Below, one piece after another: positions 23,401-33,760 of a stretch of 64,000 bases of DNA. This stretch comes from Patiria miniata (lineage: Eukaryota; Echinodermata; Asteroidea; Valvatida; Asterinidae), in the NCBI RefSeq assembly GCF_015706575.1, contig NW_024037063.1, positions 15,996,927-16,060,926 of the forward strand. The letters are read 5' to 3'. Each line of letters begins with the position of its first letter. Position 1 is the first letter of the stretch. Both the position numbers and the translations under genes were made by a program. The notes below the pieces were generated by a model. The model was not told where the DNA came from and made no database searches. It saw only the letters and a list, made by a program, of their open reading frames with translations.

Positions 23401-24780
23401 TTTAAAACGTGTACAAAACATATGGGGAAAAATGCATCTTTAATGTGACGTAACCTGACACCTGATGACGTCACGATCACAAATTTCTTCTAGGAACATC
23501 TGTGGGTGGTGGTCTAAGTATGTACCAAGTCTGAAATCAATCGGATTTTAAAAAGTGGCAAAGTGGACTGTCAGAAGAAACGTGTGTTAAACCTATGGAG
23601 AAAAAGTCTGAAAAAGGAGAAGAAAAAAAAAAGAAAAAAGAAAAAAAAAAATCTTAACGAAAACAAGAGCTGTTTCGGTGTGTCACCGAAACAGCTAATG
23701 ATCAGTGGGGATGCACATAAAAATGTCGTGATGTCTTCATCACTCGAGGGAATGCCCACTAGCGGCATGTACATTGTATTATGAAACTAGATTTGTTTTA
23801 TTTGCTTAAGCCCCAGTCACACATTTACGGTTGGAGCTACGAATATCCACAATTTACCAAGAATCAATCAATCATGATGAACTGTTGAGATTCGTGGATC
23901 AAGATGGATAGCCACGACTGTCCTAAGGTTTCTCTACAAATACACCACAGTTTGTCAAGAATATGGATGGATTGTTGAGGAATTTCGAGGGTACTACTAA
24001 GAATTATGACGTTAATGCCACGGTTGTCTGCAATTGGGCCACAGATGCCCTAGATTCTACGAATAAAGCATACATACCGTATTCGTAGTACAACCTTACC
24101 AGAATCCTGGCATATCCGTAGGACATTCGTAGCAAATTCGTAGAGATTTCTACCACGAATGAGCTACAAATCTCCAAAAGTATATAAGAATAGCCACGAA
24201 TAATACTACAAATTAGTTTTCAAAGATGTCTTGGAAAGAAGTAGTCTGGTCCTCATCTGGTCAACTAGTGTAAAGAAATAGTGGGGTTTAGGAAACACGC
24301 TTTAATCAAGATTGCAAAAATGGCGACGTCCATGACGATGGACACGAGAGAGGAAAGGGGTGGATTTGATGGATAATTCATGTTGTTAAGTCAGCTGCTG
24401 GCAAGCTGAGTCCTTTTTAGAAGTATCCAAGAATTGTGCAGGGAGCGGTTCATAGGGACGGCCATTGAGCTGATATAGCTCCAGAAGTATGGGGGCGAGC
24501 ATGAACCCGACTAGTGCCATGGCGGTGTTCCATTCAGCAGCGTGCTTGCAGAATCTAGTGCACTGTGACACTGATGCTGGGTTTCATCGTGTCCGCAAGT
24601 ATGTACCCGCACTATGAATGATGTTCAAAGAACATTCTTTTATAATGGAATTTACTTATTCTGTGACACCGATTCATTGAGGTTTTGTGACTTTCTACTC
24701 CAACATTTTCTCACTTCTTCTGTTATGAATGTTTTTGAATTCAGAAAACTTTAGGATTAGGAGACTTTTGGAGTAATTAT
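20436..24780 (+). repeat. Tandem segmental duplication, copy B with insertion
   Basis: It is the same unit as copy A, interrupted by 21214-23699. The segments on each side (20436-21213 and 23700-24780) match copy A at 18581-19354 and 19355-20435; the second pair has identical length, 1081 bp. The - strand ORF of copy A recurs at 24386-24571 with the same 61 residues. Confidence 0.95.
21214..23699 (+). mobile_element. 2.49-kb hairpin-ended TGACGTCA element, two tandem halves
   Basis: It is absent from copy A of the duplication, so its borders are exact to a base or two. The left border is CTAG plus hairpin tgtgtttgt/acaaacaca. The first half ends with hairpin AGCTGTTTCGGTG/CACCGAAACAGCT (22653-22681), and the second half ends with the same hairpin (23668-23696) followed by TAA. 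Each half holds units of about 172 bp with 'gatgacgtcacgatcacgaattt' and 'gaccatctgtgggtggtgg'. No ORF. CTAG/CTAA next to a terminal hairpin recalls Helitron 3' ends, but no clear AT target is seen. Confidence 0.75.
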
Positions 24781-26007
24781 GTATTTTTCAAGCCTTTTTA
24801 AGAATTTTTATTTGATTTCAAATCCCAACATTTTGCATTTTAAACAATAAAATACACATACAAATAATTTAGCCATTGCCAATGAAATTGTGCTAATTCG
24901 CAAATTAGCACAACTCTGAAAAGCAAACTTTCACTAGTTGTTAAATATTCTGCAAGCATTAAACTGAGTCAATATATATTTATTGGTGCTATAAATGTGT
25001 AAAACAGTGCATTTGCCGATCAGAATATTAGGTTCATATTAAATATTAATTATATAAGGTTCATAAAAATTATGCAGACCCTAACCAGGAGAATTACAAA
25101 AACAGAACTGGCATTTTAAATGCATGTCCAAAAACTCATGCTCCTTGATAAATTTAACTCATTTCATCTAACAATCCTATCCCTGCCTTCAGCCGTAAAG
25201 CCCAGTTCATTTTTTTAAATTCATAATCCATATGACAGCGAACACCAGGATGGGGGATGGAGAATACTTCCGTGTTCAGGGTGTTCATAGTCGTAGTCTC
25301 CAACACATGGCTGAATTCATGTAAACAATGAATGCGTTGCCCGGAGACAGTGATTGGTACCCAGACGTTACACAACTATTTTGGTTAGCACCAGACTACA
25401 CATAAGAAGAAATTGTAAAATAGACGTTGTTTCTCTCTTTATGACTCATTAGCAATAAAAAAAAAAATGATTTTTTGAACATTCTTTAAATGTGATGCAA
25501 TCAAACTAAATGACCCTGGTCAATTTTGTTTTACAGATTTGAAAAGAGCACAATCTCAGCATTACTGCTGTGAAAACCACATTCTGGTACCATCTTTAGT
25601 TCAAAAATTATGGAAGTCGGAACACCAAGAGATGCGATTAAGTGTTGTGATGAAGTGGTCCTATTTTGACCTGAATCTCCAAATGAAATTTCCCAACAAA
25701 CAACTCGTTTACATGTAGGTTGATCGCATCACAAATCATTGTATTTATTTCCATTTGACAGTGTAAACACAAAATAACCATATTACACGTAGGTGCGTCA
25801 CGAAAGAGGAGCTGTTTGGCACTTGGCCCTTGGTCTACAAATTCCTCAGATTTGCTCAATAAAAAAAAAAAATTGACTGCGCAGAATAAGCTATACTCCC
25901 TGAAAGAATGACCGTGTGCCCTTGATGTGCCTTGCCGTGTCAGCTTGCTAAATAAATAATGCACACTATTTGGAAGATGTAACATAACATTCATATTCTC
26001 TTGATAT
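24781..26007. other. Intron, nothing recognised
   Basis: AT-rich sequence with short ORFs on the - strand (for example 25638-26027) that show no family features. Confidence 0.5.
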
Positions 26008-26011
26008 TTAA

Positions 26012-26545
26012 AGATATTGTCCATCATTTGTAATTTTGTGCATTTTGTTCGTTTTAAGCAACAAAAGTGTTCAAAATCTAATGAAGGATACTGAACAACT
26101 AACCTGATGAAGTTTCAGCTCAGCTTCAGCTGTATATTCCGAGAAAAACAGCATTCTAGGATCTCAATTTCAAATCAAAAGTTGCTGAATCATGCTGAAT
26201 TCAGCGTCCAAGACACGTTCTCACTGAGCTGGTTGTAGCTATACGCGATGTCGCGCACTGATCCGACGAATTATAGCAAACCGCACGGGCGTGTGCGTCG
26301 TGCCAATGCTTGCGCGCGCTTCTCCGAATAACAAAACGAACTACTAATTTAAATTTTCATACGGTGCGTCTTAAAACGCACAGTTGGAAAGGCCTTCTTT
26401 CGTTGATTACTTCAAAATGACAGCTTGCCAGAAAGAATAATTGCACAGGGAGTTTAGTCCCCTTACTATCTTTCAACCAAGTATGTTTTTCAACAATATT
26501 TACGCCAGTTACTTTTTGGATGGCTGCAAATGATGGACTATAGCT
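26012..26545. mobile_element. TTAA-flanked MITE (piggyBac-like target), 534 bp
   Basis: The ends are TTAA|AGATATTGTCCATCATTTG and, read inwards from the right, TTAA|AGCTATAGTCCATCATTTG; 17 of 19 terminal bases agree. TTAA lies on both sides. The interior is GC-richer near 26230-26330 and non-coding. TTAA duplication is typical of piggyBac (also Kolobok) elements. Confidence 0.75.
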
Positions 26546-27590
26546 TTAACTTATCTGATTGCTTGATGGAGTACGAAAATGAAAAAGTTTATACTTTATA
26601 AGTTTATATCTGGGTTTCGGAAGAACCACTATTGCTTTGACAAATGGTCACAATACATGTACATTTATGGTAGTAAAAGTGTTATCAGATAAGTGATGTT
26701 ACAATGACATCATCATGTGTCAAGTGATGTCACCTTGTGTCAAGTAATGTGAGTTGCATTTTTCATTGCCCTTTATCTAGAGAAGAACAATTCCGATTTT
26801 TTGTTGAACCTTTGTACATGCATAGTCACGAACATAAATACATGAAGATGAAAATGAAGTTGACATCTTGATGACGTTATCACGTTTTATCAATTGGTTT
26901 TTGGTCCTTTTTTATCTCATCTGCATATGTCACAAACAAAAATGCTCAATATAATTTTAATCTTGATATGAAGAGTTTATGCGATATATATCTATTTGAA
27001 AAAAGGTTTGAAAGTTGCATGGTTATGAAAGCTTATAGAACATACACAGTATATAATAGCTGTTTCCAAACTATTTTTTTTTCTTTTTTTGCTTCAATGT
27101 ATACATCGTCAATCTTTAACTATATAACATCTGTCGAAACTGACTCTGGGCAACCAGGAGAGGGCGGCATTCTAACAAAATATCAAATTGCCATTTATTG
27201 TGTTTTGAAAACAAACTATATTGTTGGTTACATAAATGTATGCAAGTATAAGTTCAGTACAAGCTTATATGAAAAGCTGTAGACCTTCAAACATGTTTGC
27301 TGTGATATACAATGTATTGGGTGTCTCTCTCACTCCCCCCCCCCCCCCAAAAGGTTACCCAAAAACTAAGGGATATTTTGACCACGCTTGTTTGTTCGTG
27401 TTTTCATAAGTTAAATGTGTCTTCAACCACTTTTCTTATGTCAGGATATGTGCATAAATTTTAACACCAAACCGTCCCAAGAGTGTTTTCACCTACTGTT
27501 TTCAATACAATGGAGCTCAGTGAACCATGACCAGAGGAATGCAATCAAGATAACAACGGAATGCTTCCTGCCCTAGTTTATGATAAAATC
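26546..27590. other. Intron with a diverged TGACGTCA-family patch
   Basis: 26690-26960 has family phrases such as 'gatgttacaatgacatcatcatgtgtcaagtgatgtca'. The rest, including a C-run near 27340, is unassigned. Confidence 0.45.
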
Positions 27591-27720
27591 ATATTTATAA
27601 ATACCTAAGACAGTTTACCCATTCCTGTTGGTCGAAAGCCCAACACGCGGCCGGTTTTAACCGAAAAGTTTTGAGGCTATGGTGGTACAATTTACACCCT
27701 GGACGTCAGTCGTAATGCAA
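27591..27720 (+). repeat. CATAAATACC-family MITE fragment
   Basis: 'ataaatacctaagacagttt acccattcc' followed by 'ggtcgaaagcc' and 'cggccggttttaa' matches the left end of 44053-44642. It is also an unoccupied version of the site hit at 47657-47861. Confidence 0.75.
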
Positions 27721-28261
27721 TAAAGATGTCATCCAACCTGGGCTACCATCCCTTTTGTTTTTTGGTTACTTATTGGGGGGCTACCATATGTACAATGCAT
27801 GCCTTATACACAGTATATCAAGTAAAATACAAAAGATGTGGATGAAGGGTAGAAAACATTTCCAATGAAAATCATGATCAGTGTAATGTGAAATTTGCCT
27901 ACCCTGTTGTATTTATGTCTCTAAATTCTGAATTGAGGTAAATTCAATTATGCTACAATGGGGTACAATGTATCAAATGAAACCATTTCTGCTTGAATTT
28001 TAACACATCATTTAACCTTTAACAACAGGTCTCTTCCATTTGTCAATCCTCTTATATGCATCTAAGACGTTTAGCATCAGTCAGAAACTCACATTGCAAC
28101 TCATTCATGCTGTCATATTTTATGTTTGTGCAATAGCCCACTTGTAGGTCTACCACAGCTTGTCCAGAATGCCACCGCTCGCACATTCACCAGAACAAAA
28201 TCATCTTGCCACATAACACCCATCTTGCGCAAACATCATTGGTTACCAATCCAGCACCCGA
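27721..28261. other. Intron, nothing recognised
   Basis: No ORF or repeat that I can assign. Confidence 0.45.
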
Positions 28262-28395
28262 TTTCATGAAACTCTTCGTAACTTACGATGCATCGCAGCC
28301 ATGCGACGCGTCGTATCTCTACGATGCGTCGCAGCTGCGATGCGTCCTGCGATCCATTTCACAAAACACGTCGTAAGTGCGAGGCTTCGTAGGTG
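28262..28395. mobile_element. Palindromic MITE (GCATCGCAG family)
   Basis: 'atttcatgaaactcttcgtaacttacg' at the left pairs with 'cgatccatttcacaaaacacgtcgtaagtgcg' at the right. The middle contains 'tacgatgcatcgcag' and 'cgacgcgtcgta' dyads. Related pieces: 1-60 (reverse) and about 34462-34510. Confidence 0.6.
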
Positions 28396-29040
28396 TATTT
28401 ATAGCACAACTCGGTGACTGTTTTATGTATTTAGTCAGCGTACAGTAAATAGTCATCTGTTATACTCGGACTCAATAAGAATGAAACTCAAGACAACTTT
28501 TTTTGTGCATCTTCGCCACAGCTTCAAGTTATTTATTTCAAACTTTGTTCATTCGCCAGATACCGAATTGATATGGGCAAGCTGGCATCAAGTCATGGGG
28601 CTAACAGGCCCAAAAGAAACATGTCAAACACATAATGGACTCCCAGGTCCCGTACATGTACATCAATTATCAATTTGGCTCCCAGGCCAACCATTAATGA
28701 ATAGGCACGCATATGACCCAGTCCACATCTGTGGGGGACAGCCATGGCTGTGCTATGGAAATACAGCACATCCGACCCCTGGGGTACGTAAGGGGGAGTG
28801 GCTGCCCCTTACAAAGTTCAAATCGCATTGTATTACTAAAAACATCAATATCAGTAACAATATCAGCAACAATATCAGTAACATACCCATAAAACTAATG
28901 CTACATGTAAAGTCATGTGTGTACATGTACATGTAGTAGGCATGGGCTGTCTTCGAATCCTGTTAAAGACGCCACACGTGCGCATCACGCCCCAGGAAGA
29001 AGAAGACCACACTAAACAAGAACATATTTACAATCTCCCC
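28396..29040. other. Unassigned, possible retroposon tail
   Basis: An open frame of 151 codons (28481-28936, +) has no family features. 'cgcatcacgccccaggaagaagaagacc' near 28980 resembles the simple-repeat tail of a retroposon, but no RT sequence adjoins it. Confidence 0.3.
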
Positions 29041-29064
29041 ATCACTGCACTGAACTTAATTCCC

Positions 29065-30115
29065 TTAACACTGAATGTGTGATGCAATGCAGGAGACAAA
29101 ATCAGACAGTAGTAACTTCGTTCTCATATTACTGAGGTGAACCCCATCATACAAAAACAGAGCATGATTTGTCCTCTGAATCTCATCATGGGCTAAAAAT
29201 GAAGCCCCAGACAGCCTGCAACGAGATCGCACCCACCTGTTAATTGATCGGCAGACCTGGTCCATGGACTTTTGATCCTTTGCCCCAAAGTAAAACAGGC
29301 GTGGCAGAATAGCTGACCACACCAACGTGGTATGGGGGTAACTTTGACGGCAACATTGCATGAAATATGCAATACGCTGCCTAATCTGAAACATGTCTGC
29401 GCGGACCATGTCATTAGTACCAATATGAATAATTGAAATATCTGGGTTACCACGGGGCTACTCTACTGGGCACGACACCCCGATCCATACCCAAGTCATC
29501 TGCAAGTGATCTGGCGTCCCTCTCGAAACGGCGGATTGGATTCCGCTCGCAGCTCCCGGCCGCCGGCTTGGGCGGCCGATGGCGGAGTCGGCGGGATCGG
29601 CCCGGCCCCCCACGGAAAGTCGCGGCGAGGCGCTGACGCGGGCCGCCCTCGGGCGGGACGCCGGCGGCGTCGCCGCGCAACGGCAGAGATTCCGATTTAG
29701 AGGCATTCAGCCGTAATCTCTCGGATGGTAGCATCGCACCACCGGCCTCTCGACTGAGCGCTTGAACCAACGGTCCGAATCTGCGGTTCCTCTCGTACTG
29801 AGCGGGATTGCCGTAGCGGCCTCTCATCAGTAGGGTAAAACTAACCTGTCTCACAACGGTCTAAACCCAGCTCATGTTCCCTATTGGTGGGTGAACAATC
29901 CAACGCTTGGCGAATTCTGCTTGGCAATGATAGGAAGAGCCGACATCGAAGGATAAAAAAGCAACGTCGCTATGTAGCAACTCAGGGAGATTACGCAGCT
30001 CAGCCCCACCCTTGCCTCTCCAAAATATTCTGACAGGAACATCAAGTGGCTGACGAGCACGACGAACAATTGAGTCACCAATTATCCAGACTGTCGCAGG
30101 ACCTGATCATACAAA
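29065..30115 (-). mobile_element. SGNH-hydrolase region of the Ngaro-type element, split by rRNA
   Basis: To the right of the rRNA piece, the - strand reads WIIGDSIV, the first SGNH block (GDS). To its left, it reads SIIHIGTNDMVRADMF (GTND block) and ends with DGVHLSNMRT (D-x-x-H block). The two flanks are thus successive parts of one SGNH region, with 29456-29974 between them. SGNH domains are esterase-like; their role in these elements is unknown. Fossil. Confidence 0.75.
29456..29974 (-). rRNA. 28S rRNA 3'-region fragment (pseudogene, 519 bp)
   Basis: The - strand reads CATAGCGACGTTGCTTTTTT, then TCGATGTCGGCTCTTCCTAT, GTTGGATTGTTCACCCACCA, TGAGACAGGTTAGTTTTACC and AGTACGAGAGGAACCGCAGA, all universal 28S blocks in order. 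A GC-rich expansion segment follows, and then CAGATCACTTGCAGATGACT and CAGTAGAGTAGCC close to the 28S 3' end. The last few dozen 28S bases are missing. It is clearly eukaryotic nuclear rRNA and not a working rDNA unit. Confidence 0.95.
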
Positions 30116-30163
30116 CATGTCAGTAAAAGTGAAAAATGGCAATTAATTCCCAACTGGCAGGGA

Positions 30164-30920
30164 TCAAGCATGCAATGTATGTGGACGGATATATGTAAGA
30201 ACTGCGTGTGAGCGCCAACGACCCAAATCTTGAATGTGTGACAAGGGAACCCCTAATGTGAATGTTGTTGCAGCACCGATCCGAAACGAGTGGGTTTTGA
30301 AGTTTTGCCCCATGAGCCCCATGTGTACCAGCGCTTTATTAAGCACAGCACCAAATCGAAATCTTGTCAGTGGACTCCCATCAAAATGACAAAAGAGTAT
30401 ACCCTGGTGATTAGGGCGCAGCATGACGAAATCATGCAATGCTTGAACAGGACAAAGCTCTTTCCCAGTAGCTTGAGCTAAATGAATTACTTGGGGGGGG
30501 GACCGGAGTGATTTGTCTTACTACATCGGAAGGTAATTTCAACTGAATGGCCTGCCAGTTGAGTACAGCAGAAACGAATATCCCCTATTTGAAGGACTGA
30601 CTCCTGCACTGCCTGCTTTGAATTTGCTGCAAACTCCCCGACCCACATGAAACCGAAGAATGCACCGAGCATTACTGCTTTGAACATTGCATTTTCGTAA
30701 TAAGATGTGCACACTAATGGCAATGACTCAATGATGCTGACCAAAATAGGCAATGAAATTGGCATTCTACTATCATGTTTGGGGGTATCCCGACGAGCTC
30801 CCTCAAGGAGCTTGGAAATGATAAAATCCTTAGTAGGGTCCGGCCTACCATGCAATTTATGAAAATGACCCACCCCGTGGCTATTGGCACACGCACCTGC
30901 ATGCGCTGGGAGTCAATTTC
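30164..30920 (-). mobile_element. Tyrosine recombinase of the Ngaro-type element
   Basis: The stretches 30487-30873 and 30164-30439 cover it. The C-terminal catalytic part shows 'THSFRIGAATT' (His-x-x-Arg), 'LGRWRSHAVLTYIRP' (Trp/His and the Tyr nucleophile). The enzyme would integrate a circular DNA intermediate. Fossil. Confidence 0.8.
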
Positions 30921-30934
30921 TAAACCTAAATAAG

Positions 30935-31687
30935 TTATAGTTTGCTGTGGGCCTTCAGTCTTCTCAACTGCAAGAGGAACCCCCAGTTTTTAACACATTG
31001 CTGAAAACTTGTCCAGCAGGTGTTTGCATCCAGCCCATGATTTGTCAACAAAGAAAAAATCATCCAGGTAGTGAGTGATTGATGACGACCTTGAAATTTC
31101 ACAGATGCAAAACTCCAAAAATGTGCTAACTTTCTCAAATAGTGCACAAGATACTGAGCAACCCATTGGTAAACATTTGTCGAAGTAAAATTTATCTTGA
31201 AATGTGAAACCCAGTAACTCATAGTCTGCTGGGGCCACAGGAAGCAGCCGAAAGGCAGATTTAATATCGGACTTAGCCAACCATGCCCCAGTACCATTTT
31301 CACGAACTTTTTCAACTGCTTTATCAAAAGAAGCGTAATGAACGACACATAAATCCTTATCAATAAAGTCATTAACAGACCCCCCAGTTGGAAATGAAAG
31401 GTGGTGTATCATACGGTAAGTACCCGGTTCATGTTTGGGCACCAGCCCTATAGGTGAACATTGCAGTTGAGGAATTGGAGGCCTGTCATATGGCCCAGCT
31501 ATCCTACCTAGGAGGCTCTTTTGCGATCTTTTCCAAAACCACGTGTGGAAGCTCTTTTGCGGATCTAAGACAGTCGGCATTTCGGCCAACCCGAGGGCCA
31601 TTGTAGCCTAATGAAAAACCGGAGGTAAACCCTTCTTGTAATGTCTTTGCATCTAACCTATTAGGGTATTCTTTCAGCATGTGCTGC
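30935..31687 (-). mobile_element. Reverse transcriptase of the Ngaro-type element
   Basis: The open stretch 30990-31601 shows RT blocks: 'CSPIGLVPKHEPGTYRMIHH', 'AWLAKSDIKSAFRLLPV' (first catalytic Asp), 'LPMGCSVSCALFEK' and 'YLDDFFFV' (catalytic Asp pair). The block style (PIGLVPK, KSDIKSAFRLLP) is that of DIRS-group elements rather than LINEs or Penelope. Fossil. Confidence 0.85.
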
Positions 31688-31689
31688 AG

Positions 31690-33438
31690 TACATATAGCT
31701 TAATTGGCGTTGGGGGTACGGAATGCCCGAGGTTGCCCTGCTCCCATCCCTTTTGGAGGCGCTTTGGCGATGGCAGTATGCATTGTTTTTGCGCTCTGCG
31801 TCGCAAGGTGCAAGCCCTTATTGCCAGTGGTTACAGCCCCTGCACGTTGAAAATTACTACAGCACACATGTACACCGTGACTGCCCTGGTAACACCTGCT
31901 GCACTTGTGCAGAAAACCGCATCCCTTAAAATGACGCCCCTTAAAACTATTAAATGCGAAACAAAGGCCTTGTTTTGGAACCAGTGACCCAAAGGAATTG
32001 GAACTACTGGAGGGGTTGGTGATGTTGCTTGTGACTGATGCAGCAGCAACTGTAAGCCACAACTCAGTGTCAACAATTTCTCATGATCGTGCAGGGTTAG
32101 CTTCCTGGCGTAATCTAAATTGCTCATCGTATGCCTTCCAACCCCACCCAGGGAATAGGAGGGCTACTGCTCGGATAGTTTCTGCGTATTTAAGCAATTC
32201 ACCCCAACGAGTTGAATGTTTCATGAGAAAGACCGACATGTAGGTATGGAATGCAGATTTGTCAAGTGAGTCAATCTTCTTTCGTGGTTTGTTAGCCTGC
32301 TTCACTATCATTTTGCCCCCAATCAAAGCAAACTGTAATTCTGGATTTTTATCCCTCATAGAAATGACAGTAGCTGCACTATCCTGAAACAACAGTGAAA
32401 AATCCACATATATGCCCTGCCAAATCTTCTCTTTCAGAGAAATCGGAAGAAGAGACCCTAACGGGGCACAAGTACTGATACTAGTTGGCACAGACTGGGG
32501 GGTATAGGAATGCAAAGGTGGACTTACATTTACATTATCTACCTCATTAACTACTGGCAACAGGCCCGATCTACAGGTATCATCCAAACATGCACCCTGA
32601 CTAATGCTATCGTTAGCCATACTACCTGACATCTGGGAGGACACTGGCCCGCCTGAAGCTTGGTGAAAGCTGGTGGTAGGGCATAAAGGGGTATTCTGGA
32701 TACCTGTACTTGGACTGCCTGTGAAGCCCGCTGCAGCCATGGCCGTATGGGCAGTGTGCACCTGAGATGTTGGCCCAAGTGTCACATTGGTGTTGCTACC
32801 CATTTCCCTATGTTGCTGGTTGCTTACTTGCCATACTTGATGAGGAGCTTGAAAACTAGCTACCATGTTCGCAGGATGACCAGCATTGGATGTAGGGGGA
32901 ACAGGAGGCAGCACAGAGGGGGCAGTAGGAGGCAACATAGTGGGGGCAGCACAGTGGGGGCAGCAGGAGGCAGCACAGTGGGGACAGCAGGAGGCAACAC
33001 AGTGGGGGCAGCAGGAGGCAGCACAGTGGGGGCAGCAGGAGGCAGCACAGTGGGGGCAGCAGGAGGCAGCACAGAGGGGGCAGCAGGAGGCAGCACAGTG
33101 GGGGCAGCAGGAGGCAGCACAGTGGGGGCAGCAGGAGGCAGCACAGTGGGGGCAGCAGGAGGCAGCACAGAGGGGGCAGCAGGAGGCAACACAGTGGGTG
33201 ATGTGGTCATCACTGAAGGAGCCACGGGATCATCAGGAAGAACACTTGAAAGGATCCTGGCCTTTGCTCTTGATGATCGTCTTACCGGTTTCCGTCCCAC
33301 CTTAGCACCAGCATGCTTAACAGATTCAGCCACCCTTCTTGGTCGAGGCATTGCTAAGATTTCAGGCTTGGGATGAAAAAGGTTGTAGGCTAACACAATT
33401 CCCAACAGACAAGGCCAAGTCACTGCAGCAGAGCTCAA
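31690..33438 (-). mobile_element. gag-like region of the Ngaro-type element
   Basis: The main open stretches are 32860-33438 and 32081-32938. The N-terminal part is a proline/alanine repeat (LPPAAPTV octads, from the 24-bp array). The later part contains a folded-looking block (SLLPISLKEKIWQGIYVDFS, then ...WGELLKYAETIR...) and a Cys/His-rich segment near 31850-31980 resembling a zinc knuckle. Fossil copy. Confidence 0.55.
32917..33200 (-). repeat. 24-bp minisatellite inside the gag-like frame
   Basis: The unit gcagcaggaggcagcacagt plus gggg is repeated about eleven times with single-base variants. On the - strand it encodes a Pro/Ala-rich octapeptide. Its length keeps the frame, so it may be a flexible linker. 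Confidence 0.9.
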
Positions 33439-33760
33439 GTCAGCTAAATTCCAAGAAAATGTAGGCCTAGGCTATTTCACAGTGAAAATAATCCCCTGAT
33501 GCAGCTTCACCATAGGTCTAGTGTTGTATTCTATCCAGCTTGCACAAGAACCAGTCAGCTAAATTCCAAGAAAATGTATTCCACAGTGAAAATACATGTA
33601 ATCCCCTGATGCAGCTTCACCATAGGTCTAGTGCTGTATTCTATCCAGCTTGCACAAGATCCAGTCAGCTAAGTTCCAAGAAAATGTTTTCCACAGTGAA
33701 AATAATCCCCTGATGCAGCTTTACCATAAATTTATCCAGCTTGCACAAAAAGCTGTGTCA
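33438..33760 (-). repeat. 110-115 bp tandem leader repeats of the retroelement
   Basis: 'agtcagctaaattccaagaaaatg' recurs at about 33438, 33553 and 33663, each followed by 'cacagtgaaaat', 'aatcccctgatgcagctt' and 'tatccagcttgcacaa'. The third copy is shortened. They lie just upstream of the gag-like region and probably belong to the element's 5' leader. Confidence 0.85.

Larger units (their letters stand above)
29041..33760 (-). mobile_element. DIRS/Ngaro-type tyrosine-recombinase retroelement, broken
   Basis: On the - strand the parts run, 5' to 3': tandem leader repeats, gag-like region, reverse transcriptase, tyrosine recombinase and SGNH-hydrolase region. The combination of RT with a tyrosine recombinase defines the DIRS/Ngaro group, and SGNH domains are known in Ngaro-like elements. 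The copy is a fossil with several frame breaks, and a piece of 28S rRNA lies inside it. Ends are approximate because no terminal repeats at the 3' side were recognised. It looks moderately old, as long open stretches survive. Confidence 0.8.

Noticed and set aside
21214-23699. Firm Helitron assignment for the hairpin-ended insert
   Set aside because: CTAG/CTAA beside a hairpin fits, but the empty site in copy A does not show the expected A|T insertion point and no Rep/helicase gene is present.
28481-28936. 151-codon ORF as a gene
   Set aside because: No family features, biased composition and no splice or promoter support.
29456-29974. Working 28S rRNA gene
   Set aside because: Only the last part of 28S is present, it lacks the true 3' end, and retroelement sequence lies on both sides.
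32747-33376. + strand ORFs over the 24-bp repeat
   Set aside because: They are shadows of the - strand gag-like frame; the 24-bp unit keeps all frames open.
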